A program made the translations under genes and the position numbers. Below are positions 7,632-15,920 of a stretch of DNA of 64,000 nt, piece after piece. The notes beneath the pieces were generated by a model. That model was not told the origin of the DNA and did not search any database. It worked only from the letters and a program-made list of their open reading frames with translations. The first letter of the stretch is position 1. Every line of letters starts with the position of its first letter. Source of the DNA: JAEUIX01 sp046156035 (lineage in GTDB: Bacteria > Planctomycetota > Phycisphaerae > Phycisphaerales > UBA1924); assembly GCA_046156035.1 (NCBI GenBank), contig JBJXEW010000029.1, positions 1 to 64,000 on the forward strand, written 5' to 3'.

Positions 7632-8216
7632 TCAAGCCTTCAACTTGCCCGCCACGCTCGCCACGGTCTTGCCCAGCGCCGCAACCTGTTCGCGTTTCTT
7701 CGCGTCTGTGAGCGTGCCGTCGGGGCCAAAGGCCTCGCCCGCGCTGGGCAGCGTCACCTGATCGGGCAGCACGATCACGCCAATGTTGCCCAGGATCGAC
7801 CGCAAGTGAACCAACCCGCGCAGGCCGCCCGTTCCGCCCGGCGACGCGGCCATGATGCCGGCCACCTTGCCCTTGAACGCGGCCAGCGAGCCCTCGCCCG
7901 GCGCGGGCCGGCTCACCCAGTCGATGGCGTTCTTCAGCACCGCGCTGATGGAACTGTTGTACTCGGGCGAGGCGATCAGGAAGCCGTCGCTCTCGACCAT
8001 CAACTTCTTCAGCGTCTTGCACGCCTCCGGGTGGCCTTGCGCCTTCTCCATATCCTCATCAAACAGGGGCAGGGGCAAGTCTTTGAGGTCGATGACGGTG
8101 ACCAGCGCACCCGCGTCGGTCGCCCCTTGGGCCGCGGCACGGACGAGTTTCTTGTTGAATGAGTCCTTCCGCGTGCTGCCCGCGAAAGCGAGGATTCTGG
8201 TCTGTGGATGGGGCAT
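7632..8216 (-). CDS. NADPH-dependent FMN reductase family protein
   Basis: A 194-residue flavodoxin-like protein. The FMN phosphate loop GSTRKDSFNKKL is near the N-terminus, and SPEYNSSISAVLKNAIDW at about residues 77-94 is the family hallmark (PEYN-S-P/I-LKNAIDW). These cytoplasmic enzymes reduce FMN, quinones or azo compounds with NAD(P)H. The exact substrate is not evident. The start is the ATG at 8216, giving a protein of usual length. It is monocistronic as far as can be seen and divergent from the HEAT-type protein at 8395. Confidence 0.9.
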   Translation of the reverse strand: MPHPQTRILAFAGSTRKDSFNKKLVRAAAQGATDAGALVTVIDLKDLPLPLFDEDMEKAQGHPEACKTLKKLMVESDGFLIASPEYNSSISAVLKNAIDWVSRPAPGEGSLAAFKGKVAGIMAASPGGTGGLRGLVHLRSILGNIGVIVLPDQVTLPSAGEAFGPDGTLTDAKKREQVAALGKTVASVAGKLKA

Positions 8217-8394
8217 GATGACGAACTCCGTGGGGTGCGTGGAACGGGATGCTAAGGGGCATGCTCGACCAACGCCGTCGCCGGCCGGAGAGAGCATCCA
8301 CAAGGGGGCCTAACCTCCCCTCCCGCAACCAGTTACGGGTATCATCGGTGGCGGTATTGCCACTTGCCTTGGCCTCACTTTGAGGAGTTCGAAC

Positions 8395-10599
8395 GTGCTC
8401 AAGTCGCCTGGCCTGTTCTCTCTGCGTTCTGCCGCTCTTGTTGCCGTGCTGGCCGGCTCGACCGCGGCTGCCGCGTTCGCGGCGATGCAGCCTGCCAAAG
8501 ACGCCAAAGAGGCCGAACTCGTCCGCGACTTTGTGCACTATGTGCGGATCGACCGCACCGACCTAGCCAAGAGTTACGGCGAGGCCCTGCTCAGGCGGCT
8601 CGCGCCGCCCTTCGGCCCGGCGACGGCGGAAGAGGCGATGACCCTGGCCGACTTTGTGGCCGTGGTGGAGCAGGGCGGCGAGGTGCAGCGCTTTGAGGAG
8701 GCCGCGGCACGCGGGCAGCGGATCGGCGACCTCGAGGTCGTGGCAGCGAAACTCCTGAAGGCGTTCGAGACGGGCAAACTGGAGCAGGCACGCAACCCCG
8801 ATGAGGTAACGCGCAACATCGGGTTTCTGACCGGCGAGCAGCGGGCCCGGCTGATCGCGCGCGAGCGGCTGGCTTTTGCGGGCGAGTATGCCGCGCCGCA
8901 GTTGCTGGCCGCCCTCACCAACCGCACCAACGCGACGCTCTCGGCGGAAGCCCGCCAGTTGCTGACGGACATGGGCAAGCAGGCGGTGATGCCCCTGGCT
9001 GCCGCGCTGGCGAAGTTGGACCCGGTGAGCCAGGAGCAGGTCGCGGCGGTGCTGGGGAACATCCCGTACCGGGCGTCGGTGCCGTTTCTGGCGGACACGA
9101 TGAACCGGACCACGTCGGCCAGCGTGAAGGCCGCGTGCGAGAAGGCGATCCGCACCATCGAGGGCGGAACGAACGAGGGGACGGGCACGGCGCGGCTGTT
9201 CAGCGAACTGGGCGAGGCGTACTACGGCGAGCCGTCAAGCCTGACGAGTTTCCCCGGGGAGGCGTTCCAACTCACGTGGAACTACGACCCCAACACGGGG
9301 CTCTTCGCGACACCCATTGACACGCGCGTGTACCACGAGGTGATGGCGATGACCCTGGCCGAGCGTGCTCTGGCCGCGGATGCCACCAGCGGCGATGCGC
9401 TCGCGCTGTGGCTCGCGGCGAACCTGAAGCGCGAACTGGAGACGCCCGCGGGCTACGAGAATCCGGCGTGGGGCAAGGACAAGCGCAGCGCCATGTACTA
9501 CGCCGTGTCGGCGGGCGCGCGCCCCATGCAGCGCGTGCTCGCACGTGCGCTTGACGACAAGAACACGCCCCTGGCGCGCAAGGCCATTGCCGCGCTCACA
9601 AGCAGCACGGGCTCGGCAACGATGGTGGACACGAGCGCCCGCAACGCGCTGATCGAGGCCCTGCGCTACCCGAACCGGCGTGTGCAGACCGAGGCGGCCC
9701 TGGCCCTGGCCGGCGCGTCGCCCGCGACGACGTTTGACGGTTCCGACCGTGTCGTGCCGGTGCTTGGCAGCGCCATCCGTGACGCGGGCACCAAGTTCGC
9801 CGCGGTGATCGCGACCGATGTCGAGAACCAGCAGAGTCTCGCCAACGTGGCACGCGGCCTGGGTTACACGGTGCTGCCCGCTGGCTCCACGCTCGAGGCC
9901 GTGGAGGCGGGCTTGGGCGATGCCCCGGGGGTGGACTTGGTCCTCTTGGACCTGCCGGCCAAGGGGACCGATGCCACCATCACCGCCGTTCGCGGCAACG
10001 CCCGATTCGCCGCGACACCGGTGCTTGCGCTGCTACCGGAGGCCGATTTCAACGAACTGGGGACGCGCTTCAACCGCGATGCCGGCGTGCGGCTGGTGCG
10101 CTCGGGCACGCAACCGGCCCAGCAGGCCGAGGCGGCTACTCAACTGCTGAGCGCGGCGGTCGGGGGCGACGTTTCGGCGGACGAGGGTGCGTCGTATCAG
10201 GACCGCGCGCTGGACGCGCTGCGCGGGCTGGCGATGGCTTCCAACCCCGTCTACAACGTGGCCGACGCGGCGGGCCCGCTGGTGGCCGCGCTCAACACGG
10301 CCAAGGGCGGCCTCAAGATGCGCATCGCCGAAGTGCTCAGCCACGTGAGCGACAAGCGCGTGCAGGTGGCCCTCATGGACGCGACGCTGGCCGCGGAGGG
10401 CGACGATCAACTGGTGCTGCTGGGCGACATGCGCCGCAGCGCCAGGCGGTCCGGGAACCTGCTAGACGACCGCCAGATCAGGGCGCTGCTGGAACGGGCC
10501 GGCAAGGGTGATGACGCACTCGCCACGGCCGTGGCGGGCCTGATCGGGGCACTGGGGCTCTCGAACGAGAACCTGGTTCCCCTGATCACCGGCCAGTAA
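8395..10599 (+). CDS. Exported HEAT-repeat-like protein with a degenerate receiver domain
   Basis: A 734-residue protein with an N-terminal signal peptide (hydrophobic stretch SAALVAVLAGSTAAAAFAA). The body is alpha-helical and Ala/Leu-rich with HEAT-like repeats around residues 150-250 and 380-460, and again near the C-terminus. Residues about 467-572 look like a receiver fold (FAAVIATDVENQQSLANVA, then VDLVLLDLPAKG, then ATPVLALLPEADF). It lacks the acidic pair and the normal Lys, so phosphotransfer is unlikely. The GTG at 8395 has a GAGGAG site seven bases upstream; a TTG at 8380 is less likely. It precedes the pseudopilin-secretin genes on the same strand and may belong to that envelope machinery, which is inference. 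Confidence 0.7.
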   Translation: MLKSPGLFSLRSAALVAVLAGSTAAAAFAAMQPAKDAKEAELVRDFVHYVRIDRTDLAKSYGEALLRRLAPPFGPATAEEAMTLADFVAVVEQGGEVQRFEEAAARGQRIGDLEVVAAKLLKAFETGKLEQARNPDEVTRNIGFLTGEQRARLIARERLAFAGEYAAPQLLAALTNRTNATLSAEARQLLTDMGKQAVMPLAAALAKLDPVSQEQVAAVLGNIPYRASVPFLADTMNRTTSASVKAACEKAIRTIEGGTNEGTGTARLFSELGEAYYGEPSSLTSFPGEAFQLTWNYDPNTGLFATPIDTRVYHEVMAMTLAERALAADATSGDALALWLAANLKRELETPAGYENPAWGKDKRSAMYYAVSAGARPMQRVLARALDDKNTPLARKAIAALTSSTGSATMVDTSARNALIEALRYPNRRVQTEAALALAGASPATTFDGSDRVVPVLGSAIRDAGTKFAAVIATDVENQQSLANVARGLGYTVLPAGSTLEAVEAGLGDAPGVDLVLLDLPAKGTDATITAVRGNARFAATPVLALLPEADFNELGTRFNRDAGVRLVRSGTQPAQQAEAATQLLSAAVGGDVSADEGASYQDRALDALRGLAMASNPVYNVADAAGPLVAALNTAKGGLKMRIAEVLSHVSDKRVQVALMDATLAAEGDDQLVLLGDMRRSARRSGNLLDDRQIRALLERAGKGDDALATAVAGLIGALGLSNENLVPLITGQ

Positions 10600-10843
10600 C
10601 GCCACCGGTTATTGCACCCGCAACGACCCGCCCGCAACACGCTGACGGCGGCGCGTTTGTCTGCGCGTTACAGGCCGACCCGGGATCTCTCTCGCGGCTT
10701 GCCGGGGTGGATCGTGCATGTGAGTGTGTCGATGTTCCCGCTGCCGCGGGGCCCGTTGAGGGTTCAGCGACGGCACCACTCGCCCACGGACACCGGGCCC
10801 GGAGCCCCGGGCCATCCGGACGCACTTGCAAGGAGTCTCTCCC

Positions 10844-11290
10844 ATGATGAACCGTCGTACGAAGGCCTTCACGCTGGTGGAAATCTTGATCGTGGTCGTG
10901 ATCCTCGGCATCCTCGCCGCGATCGTGATCCCGCAGTTCACCAACGCCAGCCAGGACGCGCAGATCGGCAACGTGCGGACCCAGTTGCAGACGATCCGCA
11001 GCCAGATCGAACTCTTCCGTGTCAAGAACAACGGCAACGTGCCGGACCTTGACGGCCCCGACTTCAACGAACTGATCACGCCCCCCACCGGCCAGGACGT
11101 GTACCTGCGCGTGGCACCGGTGAACCCCCGCAACGGCAGCGCCGTCGTCTCGGCCTCGGCCGATCCGGGTGGCGCGGCGGGCACGGGCAGCGGCGCCGTG
11201 GGTTGGTACTACGACGCCGCCACGGGCACGCTGACGTGCGCCGGCTTTGATGAGGCCACGGGCACGTGGCGCGTGGCCTCGGGTTCGTGA
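10844..11290 (+). CDS. Type II secretion/type IV pilus-like pseudopilin (GspG-like)
   Basis: A 148-residue protein with a short basic leader (MMNRRTKA) and the prepilin cleavage and methylation site FTLVEILIVVVILGILAAIVIPQF, with Glu at +5. Position -1 is Ala instead of the usual Gly. Ala also occurs at -1 in three of the other four pilin-like proteins in the window. The single N-terminal helix spans the inner membrane before assembly, and the rest is a small globular head. Length and head pattern resemble the major pseudopilin GspG. The ATG at 10844 has AAGGAG eight bases upstream. A strong terminator follows at 11323-11355. Confidence 0.85.
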   Translation: MMNRRTKAFTLVEILIVVVILGILAAIVIPQFTNASQDAQIGNVRTQLQTIRSQIELFRVKNNGNVPDLDGPDFNELITPPTGQDVYLRVAPVNPRNGSAVVSASADPGGAAGTGSGAVGWYYDAATGTLTCAGFDEATGTWRVASGS

Positions 11291-11322
11291 ACCACCCTCT
11301 GACCTGAACCTGACCTTCTCAG

Positions 11323-11355
11323 AGCCGGCCTCCGAAAGGGGGCCGGCTTTCTTTC
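11323..11355 (+). terminator. Rho-independent terminator after the first pseudopilin
   Basis: The 8-bp stem AGCCGGCC / GGCCGGCT (11323-11330 and 11341-11348) with a 10-base loop is followed by TTCTTTCC. It lies 33 bases past the pseudopilin stop. Confidence 0.85.
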
Positions 11356-11402
11356 CGATTCAATGGGACCAACGCAGGAGCGCTCCCACGAGCCACGTGC
11401 CC

Positions 11403-11891
11403 ATGACCCGCACCACCCACCCCGCCCCGAAGCCGACCGCCCCCCGGGCGTGGCTCGCACACCGGTGCAGGATGCCCCGGGGCGCGTTCACGCTCGTCGA
11501 GATCCTCATCGTGGTCGTGATCCTGGGCATCCTTGCCGCGATCGTCATGCCGCAGTTCGCCAACGCTGCCAACGACACGTCCGCCACGACGACCTTCAGC
11601 GAACTGCAGAAGATCCGGCGGCACGTTGGCGTGTTCAAGGCCCGCAACGGCGACGCGCTGCCCGCCGTGGTCGAGGGCGACGGCACGTGGGGCGAACTCG
11701 TGAGCCGCGACCATTTTCTCTCTCCCCCCACCAACGCCTGGGTCGGTGCGGAAGCGGGGCGCGTGGTGAAGTTCGGAACCGGCCCGGACACGGCCTTCCA
11801 GACCGCCTACGGATGGATTTACAACCCCGCGTCCGGCGAGGTCTGGGCGGCATCATTCGACGCGCAGGATGTGCCGCTGCCACGAAACTAG
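11403..11891 (+). CDS. Second GspG-like pseudopilin
   Basis: A protein of up to 162 residues with the same prepilin signature as the preceding gene (GAFTLVEILIVVVILGILA), Glu at +5 and Ala at -1. The helix sequence is almost identical to the upstream pseudopilin, while the head diverges, so this is a tandem duplicate specialised for another position in the pseudopilus. Two starts are possible: ATG 11403, which gives an unusually long 30-residue leader, or ATG 11472, directly before PRGAFTLVE, which gives 139 residues and a normal leader. The shorter form is biologically attractive, but neither start has a strong ribosome binding site. Confidence 0.8.
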   Translation: MTRTTHPAPKPTAPRAWLAHRCRMPRGAFTLVEILIVVVILGILAAIVMPQFANAANDTSATTTFSELQKIRRHVGVFKARNGDALPAVVEGDGTWGELVSRDHFLSPPTNAWVGAEAGRVVKFGTGPDTAFQTAYGWIYNPASGEVWAASFDAQDVPLPRN

Positions 11892-12017
11892 GCGGCACCT
11901 GTGGCCGCGGCTCATGCGCCACCCCACCGCGGCCGATGCTCTAGGTGCGCGGCTTACCGGGCGTTGGGCCCGCGAGCAACCGCACAGGCCGCGACGCACC
12001 AGAGTCCGGAGCGAACC

Positions 12018-12395
12018 ATGACCACTGACCGCAACCAGCCCGCACAACTCGTCCGCCCACACCCTGCGTCGAGCGTCGAAGCACGGCCTCATGCCACCCG
12101 CCCATCGCGTGTGCGCGGCCCGGTCGCCATGCTGACGGTGGTGGCGGCGCTGCTGGCCGCGAACCTGTTCCTGGGCGCTCTGGGCGTCGTGGGCCCCAAC
12201 GAGGCGCGCGCCGAGCCGAACAAAACGATCGAGCCCCCCTTCAACGCGGGCGACCAGCGCAAACACATGATCGATCAACTGGCGCAGATCCACCTGAAAC
12301 TGGCGGGGATTGAATCGAAACTTGACAAGGGCCTGTCCGTGAAGGTCACCGAGATGCCGCCCGTGCGAGTGTCGAGCATGCCCAAGCCGGAGTGA
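12018..12395 (+). CDS. Small single-pass membrane or secreted protein
   Basis: A 125-residue protein with a 35-residue basic cytoplasmic N-terminus, one hydrophobic segment (about 37-58, VAMLTVVAALLAANLFLGAL) and a hydrophilic remainder with a short amphipathic helix (MIDQLAQIHLKLAGIESKLD). It is not recognised as a known family. It lies between pseudopilin genes, which suggests a part in assembling the secretion or pilus apparatus. The ATG at 12018 has a CGGAG site upstream. Confidence 0.6.
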   Translation: MTTDRNQPAQLVRPHPASSVEARPHATRPSRVRGPVAMLTVVAALLAANLFLGALGVVGPNEARAEPNKTIEPPFNAGDQRKHMIDQLAQIHLKLAGIESKLDKGLSVKVTEMPPVRVSSMPKPE

Positions 12396-12470
12396 TCGAG
12401 CCCGGGGGCGGTGAACGCGTGCGACCGTCGCGCGAGTGTGTGAACAAGCCGCGGAGGACGGAGCAGCCTT

Positions 12471-13052
12471 ATGCGCAAGCGTTTGCCCTGTGCGTTCACC
12501 CTGGTGGAACTCCTGATCGTGGTCGTGCTGCTGGGCATCGCTGGCGCGCTGGTGATCCCCAACATGGCCTCGGCACACTCGCTGCGTGTGCAGGCGGCGC
12601 TGCGGACGATCGCCAGCGACCTGACGTTTGCCCAGGCGGATGCGATCGCGTTCCAGAGGCGACGGGCGATCGTCTTTGACGTGCCGAACAACCGCTACCG
12701 CATCGTGGATATCCCTGGCAGCGCGGTGAGCGACGACAACACGCTCTTCAAGTCTGACGGTCCCGGGGGGCTCTACGTGGTGGACCTCAACGAGGAGTCG
12801 TTCGCGGGGGCACGCATCGTGTCGGCGAGTTTCGCGCAGGTCAACGGCCTGCCGACGCTGATCTACGACGACGTGGGAAGCCCCGCCGCGGCAGCAACGG
12901 GCGACCAGCCCGGCCTGGGCGGGATCATCCGCCTGAGCGGCTCGAATCAGACATTCGACATCATTGTGGAACCGTACACGGGGCGCGTGAGCACACGCCG
13001 GGTGGTGAACATCCCGCTGCCGCCCGCCCCGGAACCCGAGCCCGCCTCGTAG
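12471..13052 (+). CDS. Minor pseudopilin, GspH-like
   Basis: A 193-residue protein with leader MRKRLPCA followed by FTLVELLIVVVLLGIAGALVIPNM (prepilin cleavage site, Glu at +5). The segment that follows, with an alpha helix ending in ASDLTFAQADAIAFQRRRAIVFD, is the typical GspH/FimT pattern: a helix, then R-x-x-x-V-x-F strands. GspH-type minor pseudopilins cap or prime the pseudopilus in the periplasm. A GGAG site precedes the ATG. It is in line with the other pseudopilin genes and the secretin. Confidence 0.85.
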   Translation: MRKRLPCAFTLVELLIVVVLLGIAGALVIPNMASAHSLRVQAALRTIASDLTFAQADAIAFQRRRAIVFDVPNNRYRIVDIPGSAVSDDNTLFKSDGPGGLYVVDLNEESFAGARIVSASFAQVNGLPTLIYDDVGSPAAAATGDQPGLGGIIRLSGSNQTFDIIVEPYTGRVSTRRVVNIPLPPAPEPEPAS

Positions 13053-13107
13053 GGCGGGCGATGCCGGCCCGCCACAGTCGGGGCTCGCACATGCCGATGA
13101 GACGACG

Positions 13108-13377
13108 GTGAAGATCATCGTCAAGCGTCAACTCACGGTGATGTCTGTGGCCTTCATGTGCCTGGGCCTGCTGCTGTGGGCGCGGTTCATGCTGGTGACG
13201 GGCCACCCCCGCACCGCCACGGCCCAGCCGATAATCCCTGCGCCCCGCATCACGGACACGGTCGTGCCGCGCGGCCCAGCGGTGCCCGCGGCCCAGCCGC
13301 AGCCGCAAGGCGTTGAACCAGCGGCGGCGCCCGCGTCGGGCCCGGTTCCGCCGGCAACCTCCGGCCGCGCTGGGTGA
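13108..13377 (+). CDS. Small membrane protein next to the secretin (GspC-like position)
   Basis: An 89-residue protein starting with GTG at 13108. It has one transmembrane segment (about residues 10-31, MSVAFMCLGLLLWARFMLV) and a Pro/Ala-rich tail (VPAAQPQPQGVEPAAAPASG). Topology and position directly before the secretin recall the N-terminal part of GspC or PilP-type coupling proteins, but no family motif is present. The ribosome binding site is weak (GAGACGACG). A genuine gene is likely because the tail has coding-like third-position bias, but confidence is moderate. Confidence 0.5.
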   Translation: MKIIVKRQLTVMSVAFMCLGLLLWARFMLVTGHPRTATAQPIIPAPRITDTVVPRGPAVPAAQPQPQGVEPAAAPASGPVPPATSGRAG

Positions 13378-13556
13378 GTGGCCTTGCCCCAGCCGGGGTC
13401 TTGGGCGATCTTGCCCCACCGGAGCCGGTGGCCCCAAAGTGCCCCGCCGGAACAGACGAAACATCTTCTCACGGCCCCGCGCGGTTGAACCGGGCTTCGC
13501 CCGGATCGCCCCACCACCCGCCCGCGCGGTTCTGCGCCGATCTCTGGAGCCTTCCG

Positions 13557-15812
13557 ATGAACAGCGCCGACCCGTCCACGCTTCGCCTCGCTCAACTCGC
13601 CGGTGTGATCCCTGCCGCGGCTGTCGGGCTGGCGCTCGCGGTGCCCGCGTGGGCAATGCAGTCGCCCGCGGAGCCGCCGGTGAGAGACGCGATCAGGGAG
13701 GCCGCTCAGGACGGCAAGGACGCGGCCAACGAGAGTGCCCGCGTGGTGGTGGGCGAGGACCAGACGGTGGACCTGCACGTGAAGGACGAGAGCATCAGCA
13801 ACGTGCTGGAACTGCTGAGCATCCAGACGCAGAAGAACATCATCGCCAGCAAGAGCGTGAGCGGCAAGGTGAACGCGGACCTGTACAAGGTGACGTTCAC
13901 CGAGGCGATGGACTCGATCCTGCACCCCAACGGCTGGGCGTACCAGATGAAGGGCAACTTCGTCTACGTTTACACGCGCGAGGAACTGGCGGAGATCCAG
14001 AAGAGTCTGGCCAAGCGGGTGGCGAAGGTGATGCGGCTGAACTACCTCAACGCGGTCGACGCGGCGGAGTTCGTCAAGCCCCTCCTCTCCAAGGAGGGCG
14101 AGGTGAAGACGAGCACCAAGACGGAGGAGTTCACGATCCCCGAGAACGCGCCCGTGGGCAAGGACGACTTTGCGCTCGGGGCCACGCTCGTGGTGATCGA
14201 TCTGGAAGACAACGTCGCGGCCGTGGAAGCGCTGCTGCTGGAGTTGGACACGCGGCCGGCCCAGGTGCTCGTGGAGGCGACCATTCTCCAGAGCACGCTG
14301 CGCGAGGACAACGCCTTCGGCGTGGACTTCTCCATCATCGGCGACCTGCGCTTCCTCGACTTCGCCACGATCGGCGGCCCGCGTGCCGCGGCAGATGCCC
14401 TGATCAAGGGTGCCAGCGGCACGCCCGCGGGCTTCTCGCCCCCGGACAACGAGGGCTCGGCCATAAGCACGAGCGTCGGCCAGACGGGCGAGGCGGGCGG
14501 GTTCAAGGTGGGCATCATCACCGACACGGTGGCGGCGTTTGTGCGCATGCTGGACCAGGTGACGGACACCACGGTGATCAGCAACCCGAAGATCATGGCG
14601 CTCAACCGGCAGCCCTCGCGCGTGATTGTCGGTCAGCGGATCGGGTACCTCAGCACCACCACCAGCGACACGGCGACCACCCAGACCGTGCAGTTCCTGG
14701 ACACGGGCGTGCAGTTGTTCTTCCGGCCGTTCGTCTCGGCCAACGGCGAGATCCGCATGGAACTCAAGCCGAGCGTTTCGTCGGGTTCGCCCCGCAACGT
14801 GAGCGTGGGCACGGGCACCACCAGCGTGGTTGACGAGGACACCCAATCGATCGTCACCAACGTGCTTGTGCGCGACGGCATGACCATCGTGCTCGGCGGC
14901 CTGTTCAAGGAGACCACGCGAGCGAGCCGCCGGCAGGTGCCGGTGCTGGGCGACATCCCGATCATCGGCACCGCTTTCCGCGGGCATGACGACAGCACCA
15001 CGCGCGACGAGTTCATCTTCCTGATCAAGCCCAGCATCATCACCTACGCCACCGCCGCGGCCCAGGGGCAGACCGGCATCGAGACCGTCAGCCGCGTGCG
15101 GGCGGGCGCCCGCCAGGGCCTCCTTCCGTGGAGCCGTGAGAAGATGACCAGCACCCTCAACGTGGAGGCGGAGACCGCGGCCCGCGCCGGGGACAGCGAC
15201 AAGGCACTCTGGCTGCTCCAGCGCTCGCTCTCGCTCAACGCCCGTCAGCCAGAGGCCTATCAGTTGCGCGAGAAGTTGACGGGGCAGCGAGAAGACTGGC
15301 CGAGCCGCTCATTCTTTGACGTGATGCTCGACGAGCAGGTGAGCAAGCGGCTGGAGGCCGTGCCCCCCGCGCCCGCCCCCGCCCCGGACCTGACGCCCTA
15401 CGGCAGCGTGCCGCTCCCCGAGCGACCCGTGGACGCGCGTGAGCCCTTGAACCAGGCGGCCGACCCGGTGCCGCTGAGCACGCCGATCTCACTCAGCCCC
15501 AGCGCGGCACAACCCGTGCAGACGCCCGCGGTCGCGGTCGCCGCGCCGGGCAACGCATTCGCGAACGGGCCCGAGGTCACGGAAGCGATGGCCGCGGCGT
15601 TTCCTGCGCCGCCGGCTGGCGTGGGCATGATGGCACCGCAGAGCGCGACGCAGATGCTCGGCAGCGCGGAGCAGTTGCTCGCGGCCATGGCGCGAACGCC
15701 CAACGGGGCGGGCGGCAGCGCGAACAGCGCCGCCTCGTGGGCCTTCCTGCGCGGTCTGTTTGGCACGTTGCCCGACCCGAGCGTGGCGAACGTGCCGGTT
15801 GAGAACAAGTAA
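13557..15812 (+). CDS. Secretin (GspD/PilQ family) with a C-terminal TPR-like tail
   Basis: A 751-residue outer-membrane secretin. A signal peptide (about 12-35) is followed by N-domains from about 60 to 260, where the segment DLHVKDESISNVLELLSIQT resembles the STN/N0 domain. The secretin core follows with STTTSDTATTQTVQFLDTG and the hallmark VPVLGDIPIIGTAF near residue 461, then FIFLIKPSII. It would form the outer-membrane gate for pseudopilus-driven secretion or a type IV pilus. Unusually, after the core come about 60 residues with a TPR-like helix pair (AARAGDSDKALWLLQRSLSL) and a Pro/Ala-rich tail of about 140 residues. The ATG at 13557 has GGAG upstream; the open frame before it is not coding. 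Pseudopilins lie upstream and a TPR lipoprotein follows. Confidence 0.92.
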   Translation: MNSADPSTLRLAQLAGVIPAAAVGLALAVPAWAMQSPAEPPVRDAIREAAQDGKDAANESARVVVGEDQTVDLHVKDESISNVLELLSIQTQKNIIASKSVSGKVNADLYKVTFTEAMDSILHPNGWAYQMKGNFVYVYTREELAEIQKSLAKRVAKVMRLNYLNAVDAAEFVKPLLSKEGEVKTSTKTEEFTIPENAPVGKDDFALGATLVVIDLEDNVAAVEALLLELDTRPAQVLVEATILQSTLREDNAFGVDFSIIGDLRFLDFATIGGPRAAADALIKGASGTPAGFSPPDNEGSAISTSVGQTGEAGGFKVGIITDTVAAFVRMLDQVTDTTVISNPKIMALNRQPSRVIVGQRIGYLSTTTSDTATTQTVQFLDTGVQLFFRPFVSANGEIRMELKPSVSSGSPRNVSVGTGTTSVVDEDTQSIVTNVLVRDGMTIVLGGLFKETTRASRRQVPVLGDIPIIGTAFRGHDDSTTRDEFIFLIKPSIITYATAAAQGQTGIETVSRVRAGARQGLLPWSREKMTSTLNVEAETAARAGDSDKALWLLQRSLSLNARQPEAYQLREKLTGQREDWPSRSFFDVMLDEQVSKRLEAVPPAPAPAPDLTPYGSVPLPERPVDAREPLNQAADPVPLSTPISLSPSAAQPVQTPAVAVAAPGNAFANGPEVTEAMAAAFPAPPAGVGMMAPQSATQMLGSAEQLLAAMARTPNGAGGSANSAASWAFLRGLFGTLPDPSVANVPVENK

Positions 15813-15856
15813 TCGCACGAATCAGCGACGTGTCTGACCGCGGCCGCGTCGTGCCC

Positions 15857-15905
15857 GAAGTCTGAAGCCTGAAGCCTCGCGTCTGACGTCTGACGTCAGA
15901 CGTCT
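15857..15905. repeat. Heptad array with a 20-bp perfect palindrome
   Basis: Seven units with an exact 7-bp period: GAAGTCT, GAAGCCT, GAAGCCT, CGCGTCT, GACGTCT, GACGTCA and GACGTCT. Positions 15885-15904 form the perfect palindrome GACGTCTGACGTCAGACGTC. It sits 15 bases before the TPR lipoprotein start, directly upstream of the ribosome binding site, and could fold as a hairpin in the leader. Confidence 0.85.
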
Positions 15906-15920
15906 TGAAAGGGAGCACGC

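Noticed and set aside
13128..14987. 619-residue minus-strand open frame opposite the secretin
   Set aside because: His/Arg/Ala-rich, no domain and no ribosome binding site; reverse-strand shadow of the secretin.
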